In this document: positions 36,705-45,175 of the stretch, piece by piece
Layout of the letters: each line of letters opens with the position of its first letter
Position numbering within the stretch: the stretch's first letter is position 1
Assembly: GCF_003986935.1 (NCBI RefSeq)
Contig: NZ_RJZE01000013.1
Location: 1 to 64,000 of the forward strand
Source of the DNA: Paraburkholderia kururiensis JCM 10599 = LMG 19447
Lineage (GTDB): Bacteria; Pseudomonadota; Gammaproteobacteria; Burkholderiales; Burkholderiaceae
DNA: 64,000 bases
Reading direction: 5' to 3'
Made by a program: the position numbers and the translations under genes
The notes under the pieces: generated by a model
Database searches by the model: none
What the model was told of the DNA's origin: nothing
What the model saw: the letters and a program-made list of their open reading frames with translations, nothing else

Positions 36705-38552
36705 TCACTTCAGGCCGAAACCAGCCCGTTCTATGATCTGCTGGGTAGAAAGGCCGGACGGTAACGGAATGAAGTTGATACCATCATTCGTGAGATCGAA
36801 GAACATTTGTTGTCCGTTGTCACTGACGAGCTTCGGCGGTCGACCTAGTAATCGCCTTAGTTCGGCCTCAATGGCTTTCCCGTGATCGGGGTAGCCGCGC
36901 CGGTCTACATAAAGACCACTGAAGCCAATTCGGCGAGCAACGATGATTTGCTGTTCAAGCGGCTCAGCGGCCAAAGCGCGAAAGAACAGGTCGCCGGGAC
37001 GTCCTTTGATGCCGCCGTAGCTCCATCCAAGCCATTTCGACTGTAAATATCCACGGATTTGATCGTAGCTTTGGAGTGCGTTGAGTGGTGGCACTTCCGG
37101 AAAAGCCATATATGGCAACTGATAGACCATTCCAGTTTTGGGGCTGGCCTTTTCAATCATCGCTACAAAACGTGCGTCACTTTCGTATTGTGCTTGATCC
37201 GCTTCAAGGCAACCCCTACAGGGAGGCGTTGTTTGATCCCAGACGGCTATGGCACAGAGTGCTACTGCTATAACGCTTAGCAGTGGCGCGCCACGGCGGT
37301 ACATGCGTCTCCATTCGAGCAATTTTTGCACCAACAGCATTGACGAACAGATGCATGTGAATGCGATAAATACGCTAACACGGTTCCATGCACGAATCAT
37401 CGGACTGACTAACACGCTGAATAGTGCGGAGCCGCCCCCTACCGTGCAAAATAATACAAGGACGAACGTGACAGCCGCCAAGAAGTGAGCGCGTTCGTCC
37501 CGATGGGAAGCCGTTTTTGGCGCAAGCAGGACCACGAGCAATGTCAGAAAACCAACACTGCCAACCAGTCCTAGCGATGATGTCACGTTTTCATTAACCA
37601 GCGGAGCAACAGTTGAATATTCGCTATTTAACTTGGCGAAGGGTGCAACACGATGTCCTGGGCGAGGTAGAAGGAGTTGGACGATCTTCAGACCATAAAT
37701 TTCGGCCTCGGCAGGAGATCGTTGAGCAACCTCGGGATTTTGGCCGTGCTCAGCACGATCCATTAAATTTGGAGCTACGTTTGCCACGACGCCGCAGGTT
37801 ATAATTGCTACCGCTAATGCACAAGGAATGGCTGACCGAACGGTGCGCTCCCTCACGCATCTCATAAACCCCGCGATTAAAAAAGTAAGGACGCCAAAGA
37901 ACGAATAATAAACACCAAAGCATGAAAGCAATAGGAGCGCAACAGCGTTCAAGAGTTGCTTCGGTGTATTGTGATGGCTTGTGAAAAATCCAGTGTCTCC
38001 ATCATATATTTTTTTTGCAAATAAAATGAATAATGGCGCCGTAAAATACCATGTATAAAAAAGATGGCCGATACGTAAAAAGTGAAAAGGTAAAAGCGTG
38101 AAAACAAAGCCAGCTGCGAAGCTGAGTGGGCGCGACACGCAAAAGGTTCTTGCGACAAAGTAGCCGGCCAGCGCATTCAACGGGAAACCTAGAAGGTAGT
38201 AAGCGTTAAGCGCTGCTCCTGCGCTTCCGGACACGAGGCCGAATACCTTGAGTGCGAGTAAGCTTCCCGAGTCTGGAATGGGATAATCGTAAAGAGACGA
38301 CCCGAATGGTGCGCCCATCATGCCACTATGGAAAATCCATGGATTCTCCATCACGCGCTTGATAAATGCGAGGATAAGTAATCCATCGCCCGAATAGATC
38401 AATGGCACATGCAGGTCAAATCGGGATGTGCCGATGACAAGTAGCCAACCTACCAGAAATGAGAGCAAGCCGAGCAAGCACGGTATAATCCATGGCAGCT
38501 TCTTTGGCTGCATTTCGGTGGGGAAAGTATCTTTCGCTACGAAGTCTGTCAC
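36705..38552 (-). CDS. GT-C-like polytopic membrane glycosyltransferase (operon gene 9)
   Basis: The product is 615 aa with roughly 11-13 membrane spans and a soluble C-terminal part of about 170 residues. An early outer loop holds YSGDGLLILAFIKR then WIFHSGMMGAPFG, the kind of acidic loop seen in GT-C enzymes using lipid-phosphate sugars. I do not recognise a named family; it resembles YfhO/GtrC-type proteins. It starts at GTG 38552, overlapping the gtrB stop (GTGA). In Gtr systems the third gene encodes the specific periplasmic transferase, and this protein holds that place. Its AT content is the highest of the operon, so it may be of separate origin. Confidence 0.7.
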   Translation of the reverse strand: MTDFVAKDTFPTEMQPKKLPWIIPCLLGLLSFLVGWLLVIGTSRFDLHVPLIYSGDGLLILAFIKRVMENPWIFHSGMMGAPFGSSLYDYPIPDSGSLLALKVFGLVSGSAGAALNAYYLLGFPLNALAGYFVARTFCVSRPLSFAAGFVFTLLPFHFLRIGHLFYTWYFTAPLFILFAKKIYDGDTGFFTSHHNTPKQLLNAVALLLLSCFGVYYSFFGVLTFLIAGFMRCVRERTVRSAIPCALAVAIITCGVVANVAPNLMDRAEHGQNPEVAQRSPAEAEIYGLKIVQLLLPRPGHRVAPFAKLNSEYSTVAPLVNENVTSSLGLVGSVGFLTLLVVLLAPKTASHRDERAHFLAAVTFVLVLFCTVGGGSALFSVLVSPMIRAWNRVSVFIAFTCICSSMLLVQKLLEWRRMYRRGAPLLSVIAVALCAIAVWDQTTPPCRGCLEADQAQYESDARFVAMIEKASPKTGMVYQLPYMAFPEVPPLNALQSYDQIRGYLQSKWLGWSYGGIKGRPGDLFFRALAAEPLEQQIIVARRIGFSGLYVDRRGYPDHGKAIEAELRRLLGRPPKLVSDNGQQMFFDLTNDGINFIPLPSGLSTQQIIERAGFGLK

Positions 38553-39568
38553 GAGATCGAGCCTTTTGTGGGTTGTGCCGAGGGCGTGAACAAGCTAACT
38601 TTGGTTCCGGGCATTGACGGTGTGAGCGTTGAATCAGCGGTGGAGTTGATCCGCTCCCTCTCTACCACCAACGGCCGCTTTTGCGCATACGTCAGAATCG
38701 CGCCAACGTACTCGCCCAGCAAGCCGATAAAAAACAGCTGAACAGACGAGAAGAAAAACAAACCGATGAGCATCGGTGCGCTGCCCATTGAAAAGCTGTT
38801 CCAGTACAGCAGCTTGAGCACCAGATAAATGAACGAAACGCAAAGGCTAACGCCCGAGAGGAAGAATCCGGCAATGGTCGCGAGGCGCAACGGCACCTTG
38901 GAATGCGACGTGATGCCGAGCATCGCAATATCGTACAGCGTGTAAAAATTGTTCTTCGAAATGCCGCGCTTGCGTCTGGGTTGCACGTAAGGCAACTGGA
39001 TTACATCAAAGCCGATCTCGCAGACCAGGCCGCGGAAGTACGGATAGGGATCGTCGATCTGGCGCAGGATCTCAATCACCTTGCGGTCGTACAGACCGAA
39101 CCCAGTGAAGTTCTGAATGAGCTTCACGTTCGCGATGCGCGTAACGAGGCGGTAGTACATGCGGCGCAGCGCGAAGAACAGCGCCGACTCTTTCGCCTCC
39201 GGCTTTACGCCGATCACGATCGGTGCGCCGGCAAGCCAGTTCTTGACGAACTCGCGCATCAACTCCGGCGGGTCCTGAAGATCGGCCACCAACAGAATGA
39301 CCGCGTCGCCCTTCGCTTGCAGCAAACCATACATGGGCGAGCGAATATGCCCAAAATTTCGCGCATTCACGATGACGCTCACGTTCGGGTCCGCTGCCGC
39401 GATGCTGCGCAACTTGCTTACCGTCGTGTCGGTAGATGCGTTGTCGATGAAGAGATGGTCGTAGGTGACTTCAGGGATGGTCGAGAAGATGCGGCGCGTT
39501 TCGCTATACACCGCCTCCACGTTTTCCTCTTCGTTGAAACAGGGAGTGACGACCGTGATGTGCTTCAT
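38549..39568 (-). CDS. gtrB: GtrB-like glycosyltransferase to undecaprenyl phosphate (operon gene 8)
   Basis: The product is 339 aa. A GT2 domain (about 1-225) has VVTPCFNEEENVEAVY, FIDNASTDTT and the acidic LLVADLQDPPEL; two membrane spans follow (about 230-250 and 265-290). GtrB enzymes move a sugar from its nucleotide to undecaprenyl phosphate on the cytoplasmic face. Known relatives use UDP-sugars; the only nucleotide sugar made by this operon is CDP-linked, which would be unusual. It overlaps gtrA and the next gene by four bases each. Confidence 0.88.
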   Translation of the reverse strand: MKHITVVTPCFNEEENVEAVYSETRRIFSTIPEVTYDHLFIDNASTDTTVSKLRSIAAADPNVSVIVNARNFGHIRSPMYGLLQAKGDAVILLVADLQDPPELMREFVKNWLAGAPIVIGVKPEAKESALFFALRRMYYRLVTRIANVKLIQNFTGFGLYDRKVIEILRQIDDPYPYFRGLVCEIGFDVIQLPYVQPRRKRGISKNNFYTLYDIAMLGITSHSKVPLRLATIAGFFLSGVSLCVSFIYLVLKLLYWNSFSMGSAPMLIGLFFFSSVQLFFIGLLGEYVGAILTYAQKRPLVVERERINSTADSTLTPSMPGTKVSLFTPSAQPTKGSIS

Positions 39569-39987
39569 GGCAAATTGAAAACGAACCGGCGATTGAGAAT
39601 AAAGGCTAGCAGGCTGAGGGGAACCAGCGTGATGGCATTGGCGACGTAAACGTTGGCACCCAGACTCAAAAGCAGGCGCACGCCTCCCAGGTTGACGAGG
39701 TAGATGACACAGTAGACACCTACGAAACGCCAGAAGCGCGACCGCGGCGCGCCGTCAAATACGAGTCGCCCTATGCTCTGGAAGTTGAACAGCACTCCAC
39801 CAATGGTTGCGAGCCCGATCGCAACTGGGTACGTCAGACCTATAAACGTAAATACCGCGAAGAGCGAATAGCCGAAAACCGTGTTGAGGCCGCCTACCAC
39901 GAGAAAGCGGATCAGCTGATAAACCGTCTTCACGGCCGGCTCACGGTCTGATGTTGTGCTGGCACCGGCGGGCGTTCCGTCTGCCAT
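39565..39987 (-). CDS. gtrA: GtrA-like lipid-linked sugar flippase (operon gene 7)
   Basis: The product is 140 aa with four membrane spans. FLVVGGLNTVFGYSLF and the closing FILNRRFVFN are the GtrA signature. It is thought to flip the undecaprenyl-phosphate-linked sugar to the periplasm. I chose ATG 39987, four bases after the transketolase stop and preceded by GAGCGG; an ATG at 40017 would overlap. The stop overlaps gtrB (ATGA). Confidence 0.9.
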   Translation of the reverse strand: MADGTPAGASTTSDREPAVKTVYQLIRFLVVGGLNTVFGYSLFAVFTFIGLTYPVAIGLATIGGVLFNFQSIGRLVFDGAPRSRFWRFVGVYCVIYLVNLGGVRLLLSLGANVYVANAITLVPLSLLAFILNRRFVFNLP

Positions 39988-39991
39988 GTCG

Positions 39992-40921
39992 TTACCGCTC
40001 GTATTGGATGCTTGCATCGAGCGCGCGCTTGATCTGCTTTTCCACCGCCTCGGGTGCGAGGCCATGACTTTCCATCAGGAAAGGATAGTTGCCGCACAGC
40101 GTGCTGAATTGATCCGGAATGCCGACGCGAACGAAGGTTCCGACATACTGCCCCATGAGCGTTTCCGCGACTGCGCCGCCAAGGCCGCCGTAGATGGAGT
40201 GCTCTTCGAACGTGACGATTGCCTCACGTCCCTCGGCCAGCTTGCGCAGGGAGGCGGCAGGGAACGGTTTCAGGCATGGCACTGAAACCACGTCGGCATT
40301 CCCTATCGCGGCTGCGGCCTGTTGAGCCAGCTTGACGCCCGAGCCCGTGCCGACGAAGAGGTACGACGCACCAGTATTCGTTACCGGGATCAAATCGCCG
40401 CTCGCGCAGTCCGTCAAGGGGGCGCGATGGACATCGCCGAGATCGGCTTTGCCCATGCGGAGATAAGCGGGTCGCGAGTTCTCAAGGATGTGCTGCGCAC
40501 AAGCGGTCAGCTCGAAGCGATCACATGGCGAGTAGATCGAAATCTGCGGTACGGCGCGCAGGGCAGCAATATCTTCCGTACTTTGGTGGCTCGTACCCAG
40601 TTGAGCGTAAACCACGCCGGCGCCGTCTCCGATGAAGGTGACGGGCAGATCCTCGTAGCACACGTCGATCTTGATCTGTTCGAGCACGCGAATGGGCACG
40701 AACGCGGCAAGGCCGTAGACGATCGGGCGGAAGCCCGCTTTCGCAAGCCCTGCTGCCACGCCAACCATGTTCTGCTCGGCAATGCCGCAATTCAGATATT
40801 GGTCCGGGCAGGCTTTCCGGAATGGATCGAACAGCGCGTAGCCATGGTCACCGGTGAGCAAAAGTACCTTGGGGTCTTTTTGCGCGGCAGCCACAAGGGC
40901 GTTCGAAAATGCGTCTCTCAT
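39992..40921 (-). CDS. transketolase C-terminal subunit (operon gene 6)
   Basis: The product is 309 aa, the pyrimidine-binding and C-terminal half of a split transketolase. CGIAEQNMVGVAAGLA holds the Glu (Glu49) that activates thiamine diphosphate. YEDLPVTFIGDGAG and the GTSHQSTEDIAALR segment follow the family. It works with the subunit encoded just upstream, whose stop overlaps this ATG (ATGA). In this operon I infer that it supplies the two-carbon transfer to a CDP-4-ketosugar. A housekeeping pentose-phosphate role is unlikely given the context. Confidence 0.9.
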   Translation of the reverse strand: MRDAFSNALVAAAQKDPKVLLLTGDHGYALFDPFRKACPDQYLNCGIAEQNMVGVAAGLAKAGFRPIVYGLAAFVPIRVLEQIKIDVCYEDLPVTFIGDGAGVVYAQLGTSHQSTEDIAALRAVPQISIYSPCDRFELTACAQHILENSRPAYLRMGKADLGDVHRAPLTDCASGDLIPVTNTGASYLFVGTGSGVKLAQQAAAAIGNADVVSVPCLKPFPAASLRKLAEGREAIVTFEEHSIYGGLGGAVAETLMGQYVGTFVRVGIPDQFSTLCGNYPFLMESHGLAPEAVEKQIKRALDASIQYER

Positions 40922-41724
40922 GCCTTGCCTCCAAGTTCGGCAACGGCCGCCTCATACGTCTTGGGGTTGAGTCGCGTGTAGTGCCAGATGTTGTCGTGCT
41001 CCATGAACGACACGCCTTTCCCTTTCACGGTCTTCGCGATCAGCGCTTTGGGCCGCCCGTTCTTGCGGGTCTTCAGATCGCTGTATGCGCGGTCGATTGC
41101 TGACTCGTCGTGGCCGTCTATCGTGACCGCGTCGAAATCGAAGGCCGCAAACTTTGCAGCGATATCGCCGAGGCCCATGACCTCGTCAGTTGTTCCCATG
41201 GCCTGAAAACCGTTCGCGTCGACGATAACAATGAGGTTGTCGAGCTTGAACTGCGCAGCAAACAGGGCGGCTTCCCAGATGGTGCCCTCGTTCAGCTCGC
41301 CGTCGCCCACCAGGGCATAGCAGATCTGGTCAGTGTTATTCCGTTTGGCGGCAAGCGCGAGCCCTACGCCAACAGACAAGCCATGGCCAAGGGAGCCGGC
41401 GGTGACTTCCACGCCGGGCACGTGCGCATCCGCGAGCCCTTTCAGCCGCGTGCCGTTGCCGAAATAACGGGCGATCTCGTCGTCCGGCAACCAGCCAATC
41501 TCGTGGAGGCAGGCGTATTGCGCCATGACGCCGTGGCCTTTGCTGAGCACCATGTAGTCGCGCGTTGCGGACCGCGGATTAGTCTCGTCGAAGCGCAGAT
41601 GATTGCGGTAGAGCACCGCAATCAGTTCTACAATTGAAAACGCGCAGCCGATATGAACCGTCGAGCCTGCAAACGCCATATCGAGAACCGTCTTGCGGAT
41701 TCGGGACGCGTCGAACTTTCTCAT
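40918..41724 (-). CDS. transketolase N-terminal, thiamine-diphosphate-binding subunit (operon gene 5)
   Basis: The product is 268 aa. It carries the TPP motif GDG at 140-142 through Asn171 (GDGELNEGTIWEAALFA, then VDANGFQ), plus SKGHG near 61-65 and GSLGHGLSVGVG near 110-121, with their conserved His. Together with the next gene it makes a complete enzyme. I chose ATG 41724, which overlaps the stop of the SDR gene (ATGA); the frame is open further upstream without similarity. Split transketolases of this kind also occur in biosynthetic clusters for branched sugars. Confidence 0.9.
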   Translation of the reverse strand: MRKFDASRIRKTVLDMAFAGSTVHIGCAFSIVELIAVLYRNHLRFDETNPRSATRDYMVLSKGHGVMAQYACLHEIGWLPDDEIARYFGNGTRLKGLADAHVPGVEVTAGSLGHGLSVGVGLALAAKRNNTDQICYALVGDGELNEGTIWEAALFAAQFKLDNLIVIVDANGFQAMGTTDEVMGLGDIAAKFAAFDFDAVTIDGHDESAIDRAYSDLKTRKNGRPKALIAKTVKGKGVSFMEHDNIWHYTRLNPKTYEAAVAELGGKA

Positions 41725-42767
41725 GCTGTGACCGCCACGCGGCTCCAGTTGATCGTCTTTGACAGAGCGCATTCTAAGGAAGTGAATTCGTCGACACCGA
41801 GAGCGGTGCGCGCCTTCGTCGTGTCAGGTATGTATCGCGGCGGGGGGGCGTCCTTCGCCTGGGCCCGCGGCATCGCCGCGAGTGGCGAGCCGCACAGGCG
41901 TTCAACTGCGCGCGCGAGCTCGATAATCGAAATCTCGTGTTCGGAACCTACGTTGTACGCTTCGCCCCGTTCGCCGTGTTGCAGGATCCGCAATAGCCAG
42001 ACACAGGCGTCCGCCATGTACAGATAGCTGCGCAGCGGTCGTCCGTCGCCATTGATGGCGATCTGCTGTCCTGCCAATGCGTCGCGAATGAAGTTGCCGG
42101 CTGCGAACGGACCGTCGAGCGGAATGGCGGGGCCCAAAAGCGCGTAGATGCGGGCAATCGAAACGTGCAGGTCGCCATGTTGACCGTACGCCGCCGCAAG
42201 CCATTCGGCGGCGCGTTTGCTCTGACCGTATGCCGTGTTGACGTCGAGAGGATCAGGCGCGCCGGAAAACGTCTCTGGCGTGCGAGCGAGCGTGGCGGGC
42301 TGTGTGCCATAGACGGCGCCGCTCGACGTCAACAGAAACCTGGAGGCACCGTTGGCCCGCGCAAGATCCAGCACACGCCGTGTGCCGATCACGCCCGTAT
42401 CGAACACGCGCAACCGGTCGCCGGCCTTGGTGGTATCCGCGACGTCTGTTGCGGCATGAATGCACAGATCGATGGCGCCAACGTCGGCCTCAAAGTTCAC
42501 GACGTCACCCGCGATGAGCGTCATGCCGGGGACATTGAAAAGATGCGGCGCCTGCGCGCGTGCCCGGTCCGGCTCGCGGCTTAGCGCAACAACCTCGATG
42601 CCGCAGCCTCTTACCCGGTTCGCATGCTGTATGACCTCGAGCAACCATGACCCGATGAAGCCCGTTGCACCGGTCATGAAAAGCCGCGCGCGGTCGAATG
42701 TGGACCACACGTCGGCGGTTTGCTCGACGATGAAGTCCAGATCTTCCTGTGGCAGCGGCTTTCGCAT
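41721..42767 (-). CDS. NAD-dependent epimerase/dehydratase family enzyme (operon gene 4)
   Basis: The product is 348 aa, an extended SDR. TGATGFIGSWLLE binds the cofactor, LTSSGAVYG supplies the Ser/Thr, and AYGQSKRAAE is the YxxxK block. It is not a close match to RfbJ, RfbS or YerF that I can see. By position between rfbH and the transketolase it should act on a CDP-3,6-dideoxy-4-ketosugar or on its branched product, for example reducing the new side-chain ketone as YerF does in yersiniose synthesis. Specificity is inference. Confidence 0.82.
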   Translation of the reverse strand: MRKPLPQEDLDFIVEQTADVWSTFDRARLFMTGATGFIGSWLLEVIQHANRVRGCGIEVVALSREPDRARAQAPHLFNVPGMTLIAGDVVNFEADVGAIDLCIHAATDVADTTKAGDRLRVFDTGVIGTRRVLDLARANGASRFLLTSSGAVYGTQPATLARTPETFSGAPDPLDVNTAYGQSKRAAEWLAAAYGQHGDLHVSIARIYALLGPAIPLDGPFAAGNFIRDALAGQQIAINGDGRPLRSYLYMADACVWLLRILQHGERGEAYNVGSEHEISIIELARAVERLCGSPLAAMPRAQAKDAPPPRYIPDTTKARTALGVDEFTSLECALSKTINWSRVAVTA

Positions 42768-42779
42768 GTTTCGAGACTT

Positions 42780-44093
42780 TTAGAAGTTGACGCCCAGGAA
42801 CGTTTCGATCTTTTCCACGATGAAGTCGAGCATTTCACGGCTAAGACCCGGATACACGCCAACCCAGAACGTCTGGTTCATGACGATATCTGTGTTCGTC
42901 AGCTCGCCGCTCACGCGGTATTCGCGGCCGATCATGTATGGCTGGCGCGTGAGATTGCCCGCGAACAGCAGACGTGTTCCGATCTTGTTCTGGTCGAGAT
43001 AGGAGAGCAGATCGACACGCCGGAAATCGGCTTCCGGTTTCAGCGTGATCGGGAAACCAAACCACGACGGCACGGAGTTGGGCGTAGCGTGCGGCAGGAT
43101 CAGGAATTCCTTGCAGCTCTGCAGCTTGTCGTGAAGATAGGCGAAGTTGTCGCGTCGGGCCTGAATGAAGCCTTCAAGCCGGTCCATCTGTGCAAGGGCA
43201 CACGCCGCCTGCATGTCGGTGATCTTGAGGTTGTAGCCCAGGTGCGAATACGTGTACTTGTGATCGTAACCTTCGGGCAGGTTGCCGAGCTTCCAGCAAA
43301 AGCGCTTGCCGCAGGTGTTGTCCTTTCCGGGCGCGCAATAGCAGTCGCGGCCCCAGTCGCGGAACGATTCGGCGATCAGCTTGAGATCGGGATTGTTGGT
43401 GAATACCGCACCGCCTTCACCCATCGTGATGTGATGCGCGGGGTAGAAGCTGAGCGTGCCGATGTCGCCGAAGGTACCGACCAGCTTGCCGTCGTAGGTA
43501 GCCCCGAGAGCATCGCAGCAGTCTTCGATCAGCCACAGGTTGTGCTTCTTGCACAGCGCCGTGATGACTTCCAGGTTGTACGGATTGCCCAGCGTGTGCG
43601 CCAGCATGATCGCCTTCGTTTTCGGCGAAATGGCCGCTTCGATCTTGCTTGCGTCGATGTTGTACGTACCCAGTTCCACGTCCACGAAAACGGGCACCGC
43701 CCCGAACTGGAGAATCGGATTGACCGTAGTGGGGAAGCCTGCCGCGACGCCAATGACTTCATCGCCTTGACGGATGGCGCGATCGCCGAGTTTGGGCGAT
43801 GTGAGCGTGGAGAAAGCGATCAGGTTGGCCGACGAACCGGAGTTCACCGTGATCAGATATTTGACGCCGAGAAATGCTGCGAGCTTCTTTTCGAATTCCT
43901 CATTGAAGCGCCCCGTGGTCAGCCACCCGTCGAGCGAGGCTTCGACCATCAGTTCCATCTCTTTCGCGCCAATCACCTTGCCGGACGGCGGAACGACGGT
44001 TTGTCCCGGCTCGAACGCGCGCGGTTGGGTGGCGAGCTCGCCGTATTGCTTGACGAGCTGGATGATCTGTTCGCGGATCTGATCTTTGTTCAT
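42780..44093 (-). CDS. rfbH: CDP-4-keto-6-deoxyglucose 3-dehydrase (E1, RfbH/DdhC)
   Basis: The product is 437 aa, a PMP-dependent iron-sulfur enzyme that removes the C3 hydroxyl. His220-His221 (SFYPAHHITMGEGG) stands where aminotransferases have Lys, the known change that makes this a dehydrase. The [2Fe-2S] ligands follow the exact C-x57-C-x-C-x7-C spacing: Cys193, 251, 253 and 261. It needs a reductase (E3, DdhD/RfbI), which is not in this window. ATG 44093 lies 11 bases after the rfbG stop. Confidence 0.96.
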   Translation of the reverse strand: MNKDQIREQIIQLVKQYGELATQPRAFEPGQTVVPPSGKVIGAKEMELMVEASLDGWLTTGRFNEEFEKKLAAFLGVKYLITVNSGSSANLIAFSTLTSPKLGDRAIRQGDEVIGVAAGFPTTVNPILQFGAVPVFVDVELGTYNIDASKIEAAISPKTKAIMLAHTLGNPYNLEVITALCKKHNLWLIEDCCDALGATYDGKLVGTFGDIGTLSFYPAHHITMGEGGAVFTNNPDLKLIAESFRDWGRDCYCAPGKDNTCGKRFCWKLGNLPEGYDHKYTYSHLGYNLKITDMQAACALAQMDRLEGFIQARRDNFAYLHDKLQSCKEFLILPHATPNSVPSWFGFPITLKPEADFRRVDLLSYLDQNKIGTRLLFAGNLTRQPYMIGREYRVSGELTNTDIVMNQTFWVGVYPGLSREMLDFIVEKIETFLGVNF

Positions 44094-44104
44094 GGGGGAT
44101 AGCT

Positions 44105-45175
44105 TCAAGAATGAGTGTATTCGTCGATTTGGGCGAGCGTGACGGCCTTCATGTCTTCGTGACGAGCGGCAGCCTTGTACCACGCGACGATATTGTCCAG
44201 TGCGTGATCGAGATTCCATCTCGCCCGCCATCCGAGACGCGCGCGCGCTTTCGAACAATCTAGCTTCAGGTAGGTGGCTTCGTGCGGATGGTTACCGTCG
44301 TCCAGTTTCCATCGGGCACCTTCACCCCACTGGGAGGTGAGCCGCTCCACGATGGCTTGCACAGGCTGCGCATCGGAGTCGTTCGGGCCGAAGTTCCAGG
44401 CATCCGCGTATCGCGTACCTTCCGTGTAGAGCTTTTCAGCGAGGACGAGATAGCCGCTGAGCGGTTCGAGCACGTGTTGCCACGGACGAATGGCGTGCGG
44501 GCTGCGGATATGGACCGTCTCCCCGTTTGCGATTGCCCGCATGATGTCCGGAATGAGCCGGTCGGCCGCCCAGTCGCCTCCGCCAATCACATTGCCCGCT
44601 CGCGCGCTGGCCACCGCGACGCCATGCTGCTGATAGGCGGCCGGATTGAAGAAGGCGTTTCGATAAGCGGCCGTAACCAGTTCGGCGCAACCCTTGCTGC
44701 TGCTGTACGGGTCGTAGCCGCCCATCGCCTCGTTTTCGCGATAACCCCATTCCCACTCGCGGTTTTCGTAGCATTTGTCCGTGGTGACGATCACGACGGA
44801 TTTCACGCCCGGCACGAGTCGAATGGCGTCGAGCAGATAGACGGTCCCGAGCACATTCGTTTCATAGGTTTCCACCGGCGTGACGTACGATTCGCGCACG
44901 AGCGGTTGTGCCGCCATATGAATGACGATTTCGGGCTGAGCGGCCCTGATTGCGTTGAGCAATCGCTCGCGGTCGCGGATATCGGCGATGACCGATTCGA
45001 TCCCATCGCCGGCTTGCGCAAGCGTGTAGAGGTTCGGCGTGGTTTCCGGTGCGAGCGCGTAGCCCGTGACCTCGGCTCCCAGGGCTCGCAGCCAGAGCGT
45101 GAGCCAGCTACCCTTGAAACCCGTATGGCCGGTCAGGAAGACCTTCTTGCCGAGCCAGAACGAAGCGTCCTTCAT
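44105..45175 (-). CDS. rfbG: CDP-glucose 4,6-dehydratase
   Basis: The product is 356 aa. It converts CDP-glucose to CDP-4-keto-6-deoxyglucose. FLTGHTGFKGSWL is the NAD-binding motif typical of RfbG; VIVTTDKCYEN and YSSSKGCAE carry the catalytic residues; SARAGNVIGGGDWA is also characteristic. ATG 45175 shares one base with the rfbF stop (TGATG), so translation is coupled. Confidence 0.96.
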   Translation of the reverse strand: MKDASFWLGKKVFLTGHTGFKGSWLTLWLRALGAEVTGYALAPETTPNLYTLAQAGDGIESVIADIRDRERLLNAIRAAQPEIVIHMAAQPLVRESYVTPVETYETNVLGTVYLLDAIRLVPGVKSVVIVTTDKCYENREWEWGYRENEAMGGYDPYSSSKGCAELVTAAYRNAFFNPAAYQQHGVAVASARAGNVIGGGDWAADRLIPDIMRAIANGETVHIRSPHAIRPWQHVLEPLSGYLVLAEKLYTEGTRYADAWNFGPNDSDAQPVQAIVERLTSQWGEGARWKLDDGNHPHEATYLKLDCSKARARLGWRARWNLDHALDNIVAWYKAAARHEDMKAVTLAQIDEYTHS

